A stretch of DNA of 25,485 bases from Rhodobacteraceae bacterium UBA3069 (GCA_002366795.1 DFBX01000054.1:1-25485), one strand, 5' to 3'; positions 1-8,642 are shown, counted from the stretch's first letter. The notes: a model not told the origin generated them from the sequence alone. Numbers and translations: made by a program.

Positions 1-68
1 ATCGCCTCCGTTTTCGATCTTGAACCAGAATTCACATCAAATGGGTATCCCCTAAATGAAGACGCCGC

Positions 69-1641
69 CTAGTGCCAGGCATCCGGCATCGAGGCTTTCT
101 TCGCGGCGATGAAGTCGCGCAGCCCCTCGTCGATGCCTTCGTCCAGCGGCGGATCCTGAAAACCTGCCAGTATCTGTTTCCAGCGGACATTGGCGCGGGT
201 CATCGCGTCCTCCCCGCCGGTTTCCGACCATGTCTCGAACGTGCGGTCGTCGTTCAACTCGCTGTCCCAATAGGCGGTTTTGTAGTGGCGCATGGTATGG
301 GCGGTGCCGAACAAATGCTCGCCCGGCCCTTTTTCTGCCAATGCCTCGAATGCCAGCGCATTCTCGGTCACTTCGACCCCTTTGAGGAAAGAGTGCATGG
401 CGCCGCACAGGTCGGTGTCCATCACGAACTTCTCGTAGGACATGGACAACAGCCCATCGAGGAACCCCGCCGAATGCAAAATGTAATTGGCCCCGCCATT
501 CACCGCAGACATCATCGACATCATGGCCTGCGACATCGCCTGCCCCATCCGGCATTTTCGAGGTGGAGAAATTTCCAGCGCAGCGCAGCGGCAGGTTCAG
601 CCTGCGGGCAAGCTGCCCCATGATCAACGATCCAGGCGCGGGTTCGGGGGTGCCAAAGGTCGGCGAGCCGGTGCGCAGGCTCATCGACGACAGGAACCCC
701 GCCAGAACGGTAGGCGCGCCGGGGCGGACAAGCTGCGTCAGCGCGCAGCCGACCATGGATTCGGCCAAGCATTGCACCACCGATCCGGCGGTGGTCAGGG
801 GCGATACGGCCCCGCCCAGAAGGAACGGCAGGTGAATCGAGCCCTGACCCGCCGCCGCATAGGCACGGATTCCGCGGGTCGAAACCCCGTCCCAGACCAG
901 TGGCGAGGTAGAGTTGAAATTGCCCATGATGACGCAGTTCTGATCGACGAAATCGGCACCGAACAGGATGCGACACATTTCGATGCTGTCCTCGGCCCAT
1001 TCCGGCGCAGTGATCGAACCCAGAAAGGCGCGGTCGGAATGCTTGATATGGGCATAGACCATGTCCAGGTGGCGCTTGTTCACCGGCACATCCGTCGGCT
1101 CGCAAATGGTGCCACCGGAATGGTGCAGCCATGGCGAGGATTGCCCCAGCTTGATCAGGTTCTGGAAATCCTGGATTGAACCATAGCGCCGGCCATTGTC
1201 CGCATCCATCACGAAAGGAGAGCCATAGGTGGGCCCGAACACCGTCGCATCGCCGCCGATTTCAACCGTGTTGGCAGGGTTGCGGGCGTGCTGGGTGAAA
1301 CGCCCCGGCGCTGTCAGCAGTAGGGCGCGGATCATGCCCGGTTCGAATTTCACGTTCCACGAGGTTTCGGTCAACGGGGTCACATAGCCGCCCGCCTTGC
1401 TGAACAATTCCACCGTTTCGGGGTCATCGCGAAACTCGATTCCGATCTCGGCAAGGATGCGGTCCGCAGTGCGCTCGATCGCGTCCAGTGCATCGGGGCC
1501 GACGATTTCATGGGGCGGGATGCCCCGCGTGATAAAGGGGGTGCGCAGATGTGCATTGGTAAGATTGGCATCGCTGCGGGCGGCGCGCTGACGGGCACGC
1601 CCCTGTCGGCGCGGCTTGGTGCCGTGTTCGGTTGCGATCAT
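69..1641 (-). pseudogene. MttB-superfamily (trimethylamine methyltransferase-like) protein, frameshifted
   Basis: MttB-superfamily corrinoid-dependent methyltransferases demethylate quaternary or tertiary amines. Those without pyrrolysine act on substrates such as glycine betaine. The gene starts at ATG 1641 behind a GGGAGG Shine-Dalgarno and reads about 364 residues to TSKMPDG. There a run of four C on the plus strand (543-546) puts the frame off by one. Dropping one base lets the protein continue as QAMSQAMMSMMSAVNGG to the TAG at 69-71, for about 523 residues, a normal family length. Both halves look well conserved, so the lesion is recent or a sequencing error. No in-frame amber codon is seen in either half, which argues against a pyrrolysine enzyme. 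The gene is divergent from a TetR regulator. The true substrate cannot be told from sequence. Confidence 0.8.
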
Positions 1642-1666
1642 TGGAAATCCCTCCCTTACATACGGA

Positions 1667-1695
1667 TTGACACAACTGTCGACATGCGTGACATA
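1667..1695 (+). promoter_or_regulatory. Candidate promoter and operator for the tetR gene
   Basis: The 102-bp divergent region holds TTGACA (1667-1672), a 17-bp spacer and a weak GACATA (1690-1695) pointing at the TetR gene. Overlapping it are small dyads: GACA-caac-TGTC (1669-1680) and the palindrome TGTCGACA (1677-1684). These are plausible TetR binding sequences that could control both divergent genes. This is pattern matching only. Confidence 0.35.
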
Positions 1696-1743
1696 TCTGG
1701 CAAGTGTTTGCGTGTTTCTGCCGAAAAAGGTAGGTCTGCCACC

Positions 1744-2358
1744 ATGACAGATATGATGACTGATATCGCAACCCCTGCCGACGCCTGGCTGAAGGCGGCG
1801 TATGACGCTCTGGTGACGCAGGGCGTCGATGCTGTGAAAACCGGTGCTTTGGCGGATAAGCTGGGCGTCGCGCGGTCCGGCCTGTATTGGCATTTCAAGA
1901 ACCGCAAGGCGTTGCTGGACGCGCTGCTGCTGCAATGGGAACGCAAGAATACCGGCAACTTGGTCGCCCGCACCGAAGCCTATGCAGACACCATAACCGA
2001 GGCCGTTTTCAACCTGTTCGATTGCTGGATGGACCTGGACCTGTTCGATTCGCGGCTGGACCGCGCGGTGCGTAACTGGGCGCTGGGCAATGCGCAGGTC
2101 ACGGCGAAACTGCGCGCGGCGGACACGGCGCGGGTCGCCGCGATCCGCGCCATGTTCGAACGGTTCGGATACACCCCCGAGCAGGCAGAGGCGCGGGCCT
2201 TTACCATCTATTACACGCAGATGGGTTACATCGCGATGATCGTGATCGAACCGCTGGAGGAGCGGGTGGAGAAGGCTGCGACATATGTCGAAACCTTTAC
2301 TGGCGTGTCCCCGTCCGCAGCGGATGTGGCGCGGTTCAAGGCGCGCCACATTTCCTAG
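1744..2358 (+). CDS. TetR/AcrR family transcriptional regulator
   Basis: A 204-residue one-component regulator. The N-terminal helix-turn-helix lies at about residues 25-60 (GALADKLGVARSGLYWHFKNRKALLDALL), with the LYWHFKNR recognition helix typical of TetR proteins. An all-helical ligand-binding domain with no recognisable specificity follows. ATG 1744 was chosen over upstream in-frame starts because those lie inside or before the divergent methyltransferase gene, while 1744 places the HTH at the usual distance from the N-terminus. It is divergent from the MttB-like gene, so that gene is its likely target. It converges with acetoacetyl-CoA synthetase across only 20 bp. Confidence 0.88.
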   Translation: MTDMMTDIATPADAWLKAAYDALVTQGVDAVKTGALADKLGVARSGLYWHFKNRKALLDALLLQWERKNTGNLVARTEAYADTITEAVFNLFDCWMDLDLFDSRLDRAVRNWALGNAQVTAKLRAADTARVAAIRAMFERFGYTPEQAEARAFTIYYTQMGYIAMIVIEPLEERVEKAATYVETFTGVSPSAADVARFKARHIS

Positions 2359-2378
2359 GCGCTTACCGCCCGCGACGG

Positions 2379-4334
2379 TCAGGCACGGCTGTCCGCATAG
2401 GCAATGAAGGCGTCGAAACTGTCGGGGTTGGCCATGGAATCGCGGTTCACTACCTTTTCCCAATCACCGCCTAGCAGCAGCTTCTTCACCGGCACTTCCA
2501 GTTTCTTGCCAGACAGGGTGCGCGGGATTTCCGCCACCTCGACAATCTCATCCGGCAGGAACCGCGCCGACACGCCCGCGCGGATCGCCGCGTTGATCTT
2601 ACCTTTCAGCGCGTCGTCCAGCGTGACGCCCTCGGACAGGGTCACGAACAGCGGCATGAAACTGTCACGGCCCAGAAATTCCAGATCGACGACAAGGCTG
2701 TCCTGCACCTCGTCCAGCCCTTCGACCGCGCGATAGATTTCGGAACTGCCAAGGCGCAGCCCGCGCCGGTTGATGGTGGCATCGGACCGGCCATAGATCA
2801 CCGATCCGCCTTCCTCGGTGATTTCGATCCAGTCGCCGTGGCGCCAGACGCCGGGGTAGGTGTCGAAATAGCTGTCATGCAGGCGCGATCCGTCCTCGTC
2901 CCCCCAGAAATACAGCGGCATCGAGGGGAGCGGTTCGGTGCAGACCAATTCGCCGACCTCTCCGAACAGCTCGTTGCCCATGTCGTCAAAGGCGCGCACG
3001 GCATTGCCAAGCGCACGGCACTGCATTTCGCCCGCGCGAACGGGCAGGGTAGGATTGCCCAGCACGAAGGCGCCCGCAAGGTCGGTGCCGCCGGATATGG
3101 GCGCAAGCCAGACATCGGGGCGCACCGCGCCATAGATCCAGTCATAACCTTCCTGGCTAAGCGGCGATCCGGTAGATCCGACCGCATCCAGCGCCGAGAA
3201 ATAAAGCGTGTCGCGCGGGACAATACCCGCCTTTTGGCAGCCGGTGAAAAACGCCGCGCCCGCGCCGAAATAGGTCAGTTTCTCGCGCGCGACAAAGCGC
3301 CAGACCTCTAGCAGGTCGGGGTGGTTGGGCGCGCCGTCGAACATGGCGACCACGGCCCCCTGCGACAGCGCGGACCATTGCGAATTCCACATGATCCACC
3401 CCGAGGAGGTCATCCACGAATACCGAGAACAGGGGCCAAGATCCTGATGCAGGGCCTGTTTCGCCCCCTCCAGCAGCACGCCGCCATGGCCATGCACGAT
3501 GGGTTTGGGGTTTCCGGTGGTGCCCGAGGAATAGACGATCCAGATCGGGTGCGAAAACTCGACCATCTCGACGTTCAGGTCGGTCTTGCGGCTGGTCAGG
3601 CTGTTCCAATCCACAGCGCCTGCGGGCAGGTCCGCGACGACGGGCAGCACGATGCGATGTTCAAGGCTGGGCAATTCGCTTGCGATGGCCTCGATCACGT
3701 CGCGGCGGTCGATCTGCTTGCCCGCGTGGATATAGCCATCTTGCCAGATCATCACCTTGGGTTCGATCTGCCGGAACCTGTCAAGGATCGCCACATGCCC
3801 CATATCGGGTGCGCAAAGCGACCAGATCGCCCCGATGGACGCCGTGGCCAGAAAGGCAATCAGTGCCTGCGGGGTGTTGGGCAGAACGGCCACCACGCGG
3901 TCGCCCTTGGTAACGCCCATCTCGCGCAGGTGGCTGGCCACTGACGCAACCTGCGCGGCCAGTTCGGCCCATGTCAGTTCGGTCCGGCCAAAGGTTTCCG
4001 ATTGCAGGATGACGGCGGTCGCGTCCGGCTTGTCCTCGGCGTGGCGTAGGATCTGATCGGCGAAATTCACGGTCGCACCGGGGAACCAGTCGGCCCCGGG
4101 CATCTTGCGTTCGGGCAGCACCGCATCCCACTTGCGGCCAAAGCGGATGTCGAAAACCTCGGCAATCGCGGTCCAGAACCCTTCAAGGTCGGAAATGCTC
4201 CATTCCCAGAGCCCGTTGTAATCGAAGAATTCCAGATCGCGGTTTTCGGCAAGCCAGTCGGTGAAACGGGTGATGCGGGCGTTGGCGATACGGTCGGCCG
4301 ACGGGGTCCAGAGGATCGGGCGTTGGTTTGTCAT
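2379..4334 (-). CDS. Acetoacetyl-CoA synthetase
   Basis: An ANL-superfamily ligase of 651 residues, the usual size for acetoacetate-CoA ligase. It activates acetoacetate through an acyl-adenylate to acetoacetyl-CoA, feeding acetyl-CoA or polyhydroxybutyrate pools. Visible motifs are the AMP-binding loop YSSGTTGNPKPIVHGHGG near residues 268-285, the GRSDATINRRGLRLGSSEIYR hinge region, and the catalytic-lysine region TLSGKKLEVPVKKLL near the C-terminus. The N-terminal FTDWLAENRDLEF and the WFPGATVNFAD region match the family better than acetyl-CoA synthetase. Its ATG overlaps the TGA of the upstream hydrolase as ATGA (4331-4334), indicating translational coupling. Longer in-frame starts would run into that hydrolase gene. 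Confidence 0.92.
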   Translation of the reverse strand: MTNQRPILWTPSADRIANARITRFTDWLAENRDLEFFDYNGLWEWSISDLEGFWTAIAEVFDIRFGRKWDAVLPERKMPGADWFPGATVNFADQILRHAEDKPDATAVILQSETFGRTELTWAELAAQVASVASHLREMGVTKGDRVVAVLPNTPQALIAFLATASIGAIWSLCAPDMGHVAILDRFRQIEPKVMIWQDGYIHAGKQIDRRDVIEAIASELPSLEHRIVLPVVADLPAGAVDWNSLTSRKTDLNVEMVEFSHPIWIVYSSGTTGNPKPIVHGHGGVLLEGAKQALHQDLGPCSRYSWMTSSGWIMWNSQWSALSQGAVVAMFDGAPNHPDLLEVWRFVAREKLTYFGAGAAFFTGCQKAGIVPRDTLYFSALDAVGSTGSPLSQEGYDWIYGAVRPDVWLAPISGGTDLAGAFVLGNPTLPVRAGEMQCRALGNAVRAFDDMGNELFGEVGELVCTEPLPSMPLYFWGDEDGSRLHDSYFDTYPGVWRHGDWIEITEEGGSVIYGRSDATINRRGLRLGSSEIYRAVEGLDEVQDSLVVDLEFLGRDSFMPLFVTLSEGVTLDDALKGKINAAIRAGVSARFLPDEIVEVAEIPRTLSGKKLEVPVKKLLLGGDWEKVVNRDSMANPDSFDAFIAYADSRA

Positions 4335-5557
4335 TGAACGATGGCTCCATGCACCAGCGCCTTGAGTTGGGCGCGCGACGGGTAGGACGAGGACGGGGTG
4401 AGCTGGGTGAAGAAGACCACGGACATATCCAGCACGTAATCGACCCAGAACCCGGTAGAGGCCATGCCCCCCCATGCGAAATCGCCTGCCGATCCGGGCA
4501 CGCCGACCTGCGCGGGGTCCAACACGACAGACCCGCCAAGACCAAAGCCCATGCCGCGCATCGGCTGTTCGGCAAAGCTGCTGGCCCCCATCGAGGCAAT
4601 GTCGCCGGGCAGGTGGTTGCGCCGCATGAAATCCACGGTGCGCGGCGAAAGCAGCCTGTTGCCACCCAGTTCGCCGCCCCGGCGCAGCATTTCGCAGAAT
4701 TGCATGTAATCGTCGATCGTGCCGCACAGCCCGCCACCGCCCGACAGCAGGGACGGCGCGTGGAAAAGCGATTTTTCCGGTCGGTCGACACAGCGCAGGG
4801 TGTCGCCCGCGCCCTTGTCATTGATCTTCATCGGATCGCCCGCCAGCGGCGTATACAGCGCGGCAAACCGGCCCCGGCGCGATTCGGGCACGTCGAAAGA
4901 GGTTTCGGTCATGCCGAGGGGGGCAAAGATTTCCTCGGCAAAGAAGGAATCCAGCGACTTGCCCGACACGACCTCAACCACGCGGCCCAACACGTCGATG
5001 CCGACGGAATATTCCCACTTGGTGCCAGGTTTGAAGGCCAGCGGCAATTCGGCCAGATGGTCCACGCGGGTCGCCAGGTCAGGTTCGTCCACGCGGAATG
5101 TGATCTTTTGCTCTTCCATGTGGCGGGGCAGGACGCCGGGATTGAACGGGTAGGAAAGACCTGAAGAATGGGTCATCAACTCGCGCAAGGTCGGCGCGCG
5201 GCAGGGGGTCGTCTGGCTGATATCGGTGGTGCCGGGTCGCAGCGCCTGCATGTCCTTGAAGGACGGGATGAAATCCGACACGGGCGCATCCATGTGGAAC
5301 AGCCCGCGTTCGGCCAGCATCATGATGGCCACGGAAGTTACCGGCTTGGTCATGGAATAGATGCGCGCCACAGTATCGCGGCTGAAGGGCGCGCCGCTTT
5401 CCAGATCACGCAAGCCGCAATCATGGTAATATACCTCGTCCCCGCTGCGGCGGATCAGGACAGAGCAGCCGGGATATTTCCGCTGGTCCACGTAAGATTG
5501 CATCCAGTCCGCGATGCGGTTCAGCCGCGCGGAATCAAAGCCGTGGCTCGGCGTCAT
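4331..5557 (-). CDS. Serine hydrolase, beta-lactamase/family VIII esterase fold
   Basis: A 408-residue class C beta-lactamase-like hydrolase. S68-M-T-K71 is the SxxK nucleophile and base motif. Y183 in WEYSVGIDVLG is the YSxxxD motif seen in EstB-type esterases, and WGG appears in DFAWGGMASTGFW near the C-terminus. These three motifs point to a family VIII carboxylesterase rather than a true antibiotic-degrading enzyme. No signal peptide is visible, so it is probably cytoplasmic. The start at 5557 has a clear GGGAGG upstream. It is the first gene of a two-gene unit with acetoacetyl-CoA synthetase, coupled by ATGA. That could mean it releases a short-chain acyl product such as an acetoacetyl or hydroxybutyryl ester, but this is inference. 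Confidence 0.87.
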   Translation of the reverse strand: MTPSHGFDSARLNRIADWMQSYVDQRKYPGCSVLIRRSGDEVYYHDCGLRDLESGAPFSRDTVARIYSMTKPVTSVAIMMLAERGLFHMDAPVSDFIPSFKDMQALRPGTTDISQTTPCRAPTLRELMTHSSGLSYPFNPGVLPRHMEEQKITFRVDEPDLATRVDHLAELPLAFKPGTKWEYSVGIDVLGRVVEVVSGKSLDSFFAEEIFAPLGMTETSFDVPESRRGRFAALYTPLAGDPMKINDKGAGDTLRCVDRPEKSLFHAPSLLSGGGGLCGTIDDYMQFCEMLRRGGELGGNRLLSPRTVDFMRRNHLPGDIASMGASSFAEQPMRGMGFGLGGSVVLDPAQVGVPGSAGDFAWGGMASTGFWVDYVLDMSVVFFTQLTPSSSYPSRAQLKALVHGAIVQ

Positions 5558-5637
5558 GTCGTTTCCTCCCTATCCGTTGTGCAGAATTGTGTTTCACATG
5601 CGAAGCAGAGGCAAGCGGCTTTGCCGGAAACGCGGCA

Positions 5638-5681
5638 TTTGCCTGTGAATTAGGCAAACGGGCGGCGATCACGGCCCGCCC
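5638..5681. repeat. Two adjacent small inverted repeats in the divergent hydrolase/preT region
   Basis: TTTGCCT (5638-5644) pairs with AGGCAAA (5652-5658), and GGGCGG (5660-5665) pairs with CCGCCC (5676-5681). They lie between the hydrolase start and the preT palindrome and could be protein-binding sites or RNA hairpins. Function is unknown. Confidence 0.4.
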
Positions 5682-5692
5682 AGCGGAATTTC

Positions 5693-5716
5693 ATTTTTTA
5701 CCAGTTGATAAAAAAT
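5693..5716. promoter_or_regulatory. 24-bp palindrome with RutR-like core upstream of preT
   Basis: ATTTTTTACCAG at 5693-5704 mirrors TTGATAAAAAAT at 5705-5716 with one mismatched pair out of twelve. The 16-bp core TTTACCA-GT-TGATAAA (5697-5712) resembles, from memory, the RutR pyrimidine-regulator site TTGACCA-NN-TGGTCAA, with three differences and the same spacing. It lies about 50 bp before the preT start codon, as expected for an operator controlling pyrimidine catabolism. No regulator gene is adjacent. Confidence 0.5.
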
Positions 5717-5761
5717 AGAATCGTGGCAGAGTTGAATGAGCGAACAACAGCGGAGGGTCAC

Positions 5762-7084
5762 ATGACCGAAAAGGCCTATGCAGCCGGTATCCAGTCGGGA
5801 CGCCTGCCACAGACGGATTACGCGGCAAACTTCACCGATTTGCATCCGGCGCTTGATGCGCACGAAGCCGCCGTGGCGGCAGACCGGTGCTATTTCTGCC
5901 ATGATGCACCCTGTATGACGGCATGTCCCAGCGACATCGATGTGCCGTTGTTCATCCGCCAGATTGCCACGGGCACGCCCGAGGCAGCGGCGAAAACGAT
6001 TTTCGAACAGAACATTCTTGGCGGGATGTGCGCCCGCGTCTGCCCCACCGAAACCCTGTGCGAAGAGGTCTGCGTGCGTGAGGTGGCCGAGGGCAAGCCG
6101 GTCGAAATTGGCCGCTTGCAGCGTTATGCCACCGATACGTTGATGGCAAGGGGCGTGCATCCGTTCACCCGTGCCAAGGCAACGGGCAAGCGCGTGGCAG
6201 TTGTAGGGGCGGGGCCCGCGGGCCTGTCCTGCGCGCACCGGCTGGCAATGAAAGGGCATGACGTAGTCACCTATGACGCGCGCCCCAAACCCGGCGGGCT
6301 GAACGAATACGGCATCGCGTCTTACAAGGCACCGGAGGGCTTCGCCCAAGCCGAGGTGGACTGGCTGATGAAGGTCGGCGGGATCACGGTTGAAAACGGC
6401 AAGGCGCTGGGCCGCGATATCACTCTGGATGGGCTGAAGGGCGATTTCGACGCGGTGTTCCTTGGCCTTGGCCTTGGCGGTGTGAACGCGCTGTCGCTGG
6501 AGGGCGAGGATAAGGACGGCATCGCGGATGCGGTGGATTTCATTGCCGACCTGCGACAGGCGTCCGACTTGTCGGCGCTGCCCATCGGGCGTGACGTGGT
6601 GGTGATCGGGGGCGGCATGACCGCAGTCGATGCCGCTGTGCAGGCCAAGTTGCTGGGCGCTTTGAACGTCACGCTGGTCTACCGGCGCGGGCGCGACCGG
6701 ATGAACGCCAGCGTGTTCGAACAGGATCTTGCGGCCTCCAAAGGGGTGCGGATCGTGACCCATGCGGTGCCGGTTGCGGTGAAGGGCAATGGCGCGGTGC
6801 GCGAAGTGGTGTTCGACTACGTCGACGAAGCGATGCAGCCCACCGGCGCACAGCTGACCCTGCCCGCCGACCAGGTGTTCCGTGCCATCGGCCAGACGCT
6901 GGTGGGCGATGGTTTGCCCGATCTGGAGGGGCGCAAGATCGCCGTTACCGGCGCGGGGCGCACCAGCATCGCAGGCGTCTGGGCCGGGGGCGATTGCGCC
7001 GCAGGCGGCGATGACCTGACCGTGACGGCAGTGGCCGAAGGCCGCGACGCCGCCGAAGACATTCACACTGCGCTCAGCCGCTGA
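5762..7084 (+). CDS. preT: NAD-dependent dihydropyrimidine dehydrogenase, PreT subunit
   Basis: The FAD/NAD(P)H electron-input subunit of bacterial dihydropyrimidine dehydrogenase, which reduces uracil and thymine in the first step of reductive pyrimidine breakdown. It is 440 residues long. N-terminal Fe-S cysteines are C43, C46, C51, C55 (CYFCHDAPCMTAC) and C90, C94, C100, C104 (GGMCARVCPTETLCEEVC), as in the GltD-like N-domain of mammalian DPD. The first dinucleotide fold is VAVVGAGPAGLS near 147 and the second is DVVVIGGGMTAVDAA. ATG 5762 was preferred over an upstream TTG at 5705 because GGAGG lies just ahead of it and the TTG falls inside the palindrome. preA follows after 23 bp. Confidence 0.92.
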   Translation: MTEKAYAAGIQSGRLPQTDYAANFTDLHPALDAHEAAVAADRCYFCHDAPCMTACPSDIDVPLFIRQIATGTPEAAAKTIFEQNILGGMCARVCPTETLCEEVCVREVAEGKPVEIGRLQRYATDTLMARGVHPFTRAKATGKRVAVVGAGPAGLSCAHRLAMKGHDVVTYDARPKPGGLNEYGIASYKAPEGFAQAEVDWLMKVGGITVENGKALGRDITLDGLKGDFDAVFLGLGLGGVNALSLEGEDKDGIADAVDFIADLRQASDLSALPIGRDVVVIGGGMTAVDAAVQAKLLGALNVTLVYRRGRDRMNASVFEQDLAASKGVRIVTHAVPVAVKGNGAVREVVFDYVDEAMQPTGAQLTLPADQVFRAIGQTLVGDGLPDLEGRKIAVTGAGRTSIAGVWAGGDCAAGGDDLTVTAVAEGRDAAEDIHTALSR

Positions 7085-7107
7085 CCGACCCGCAGGGAGA
7101 GACACAA

Positions 7108-8415
7108 ATGGCAAATCTTGCATCCGATTTCGTAGGGATCAAATCCCCCAACCCGTTCTGGCTGGCCTCGGCCCCGCCCTCCGACAAGGAATACAACGTC
7201 CGCCGCGCATTCGAGGCAGGCTGGGGCGGTGTCGTCTGGAAAACCCTGGGCGAGGAAGGCCCGCCCGTTGTCAACGTCAACGGCCCGCGCTACGGCGCGA
7301 TCTTTGGCGCCGACCGCCGCCTGCTGGGCCTGAACAATATCGAACTGATCACCGACCGCCCGCTTCAGCAGAACCTGCGCGAAATCAAGGCGGTGAAACG
7401 CGACTATCCTGACCGCGCCGTGGTGGTCAGCCTGATGGTGCCTTGCGAAGAACACGCGTGGAAAGCGATCCTGCCGGTGGTCGAGGAAACCGGTGCCGAC
7501 GGGATCGAGCTGAACTTTGGCTGCCCCCACGGGATGAGCGAGCGCGGCATGGGCGCGGCAGTGGGGCAGGTGCCCGAATACATCGAAATGGTCACCCGCT
7601 GGTGCAAGCAAAACACCCGCATGCCGGTGATTGTGAAATTGACGCCAAACATCACCGACATCCGCCAACCGGCACTGGCGGCGCAGAACGGCGGGGCGGA
7701 TGCGGTGTCGTTGATCAATACGATCAATTCGATCACCTCGGTCAATCTGGACCTGTTCGCACCGGAGCCGACCATCGACGGCAAGGGGGCGCACGGCGGC
7801 TATTGCGGCCCGGCGGTGAAGCCTATCGCGCTGAACATGGTCGCGGAAATCGCACGCAACCCGGAAACGGCTGCGCTGCCGATTTCCGGCATCGGGGGCG
7901 TCACCACATGGCGCGACGCGGCCGAATTCATGGCGCTGGGCGCGGGCAATGTGCAGGTCTGCACCGCAGCCATGACCTATGGGTTCAAAGTGGTGCAGGA
8001 GATGATCTCGGGCCTGTCGCAATGGATGGATGAAAAGGGGCTGGACAGCACATCCCAGATCACCCGCCGCGCGGTGCCAAACTGTTCCGACTGGCAGCAC
8101 CTGAACCTGAATTACATCGCCAAGGCCAAGATCAGCCAGGACGATTGCATTAAATGCGGCCGCTGCTATGCCGCCTGCGAGGATACCTCGCACCAAGCCA
8201 TCGCCATGAGCGAGGACCGCACCTTTACCGTCAAGGACGAAGAATGCGTAGCCTGCAACCTTTGCGTCAACGTCTGTCCGGTCGAAGGCTGCATCACGAT
8301 GGAGCCTATGGCTGCCGGAACCACCGATCCGCGCACCGGGAAACCGGTCGAGCCGGAATACGCCAACTGGACAACCCATCCCAACAATCCGGGCCGGGTG
8401 GACGCGGCAGAATAG
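7108..8415 (+). CDS. preA: NAD-dependent dihydropyrimidine dehydrogenase, PreA subunit
   Basis: The catalytic FMN and 2x[4Fe-4S] subunit, 435 residues. It has a TIM-barrel dihydroorotate-dehydrogenase-like domain followed by a bacterial ferredoxin domain. LNFGCPHGMSERGMG carries C139 and H141, equivalent to the catalytic Cys and His of mammalian DPD. The residue before the Cys is Gly rather than the Ser common in the family. The C-terminal clusters are CIKCGRCYAAC and CVACNLCVNVC. The spacing after preT (23 bp, with GGGAGA before the ATG) indicates one operon. Dihydropyrimidinase and beta-ureidopropionase genes, often neighbours, are not in this window. Confidence 0.93.
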   Translation: MANLASDFVGIKSPNPFWLASAPPSDKEYNVRRAFEAGWGGVVWKTLGEEGPPVVNVNGPRYGAIFGADRRLLGLNNIELITDRPLQQNLREIKAVKRDYPDRAVVVSLMVPCEEHAWKAILPVVEETGADGIELNFGCPHGMSERGMGAAVGQVPEYIEMVTRWCKQNTRMPVIVKLTPNITDIRQPALAAQNGGADAVSLINTINSITSVNLDLFAPEPTIDGKGAHGGYCGPAVKPIALNMVAEIARNPETAALPISGIGGVTTWRDAAEFMALGAGNVQVCTAAMTYGFKVVQEMISGLSQWMDEKGLDSTSQITRRAVPNCSDWQHLNLNYIAKAKISQDDCIKCGRCYAACEDTSHQAIAMSEDRTFTVKDEECVACNLCVNVCPVEGCITMEPMAAGTTDPRTGKPVEPEYANWTTHPNNPGRVDAAE

Positions 8416-8473
8416 GAACGGGGTGGGCGCAGCCTCCCGCACCCGTTGCAAAGATCAATGGGCTTCCCCCTGA

Positions 8474-8530
8474 AGTATTTGGCGCAAAATGAAGATCGCA
8501 GCCAATTGTTTTCATTTTGCAAGAAATACT
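8474..8530. repeat. Long interrupted inverted repeat after preA
   Basis: AGTATTT (8474-8480) and GCAAAATGAA (8484-8493) are mirrored by TTCATTTTGC (8511-8520) and AAATACT (8524-8530), with matching 3-nt internal loops and a 17-nt apical loop. Flanking CCCC and GGGG may extend the pairing. It lies between the convergent ends of preA and dctP. The AAGTATTT core resembles intergenic repeats I recall from Rhodobacteraceae genomes, so it may be a dispersed element acting as an mRNA 3' structure. Confidence 0.6.
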
Positions 8531-8539
8531 CCGGGGAGC

Positions 8540-8585
8540 GCGAGGGGCTGGCCCCTCGCACCGCCGCTTGCCGCATGTGGCAAGC
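8540..8585. repeat. Two perfect hairpins between preA and dctP
   Basis: GCGAGGGGC (8540-8548) pairs with GCCCCTCGC (8551-8559), and GCTTGCC (8566-8572) pairs with GGCAAGC (8579-8585). Neither is followed by a T-run. They sit between the long AT-rich repeat and the dctP terminator. Confidence 0.5.
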
Positions 8586-8590
8586 ATGAA

Positions 8591-8623
8591 AAAGGGCCGC
8601 GCGGGACGAACCGGCGGCCCTTT
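8591..8623 (-). terminator. Intrinsic terminator of the dctP gene
   Basis: AAAGGGCCGC (8591-8600) and GCGGCCCTTT (8614-8623) form a perfect 10-bp stem with a 13-nt loop. Read on the minus strand, the stem ends in a run of five T. It lies about 20 bp past the dctP stop codon. Some activity for plus-strand preA transcripts is possible, but the T-run on that side is shorter. Confidence 0.8.
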
Positions 8624-8642
8624 CGTTCGTCAGGCGGAAACG

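Noticed and set aside
69..1641. Pyrrolysine-containing trimethylamine methyltransferase
   Set aside because: The disruption is a one-base frameshift, not an in-frame amber codon, and no pyrrolysine genes are present.
52..2463. Long minus-strand frame through tetR and the methyltransferase
   Set aside because: The part upstream of ATG 1641 is antisense to the TetR gene and has no recognisable protein features.
4331..5557. Class C beta-lactamase antibiotic resistance gene
   Set aside because: No signal peptide, and the YSxxxD and WGG motifs fit family VIII esterases better.
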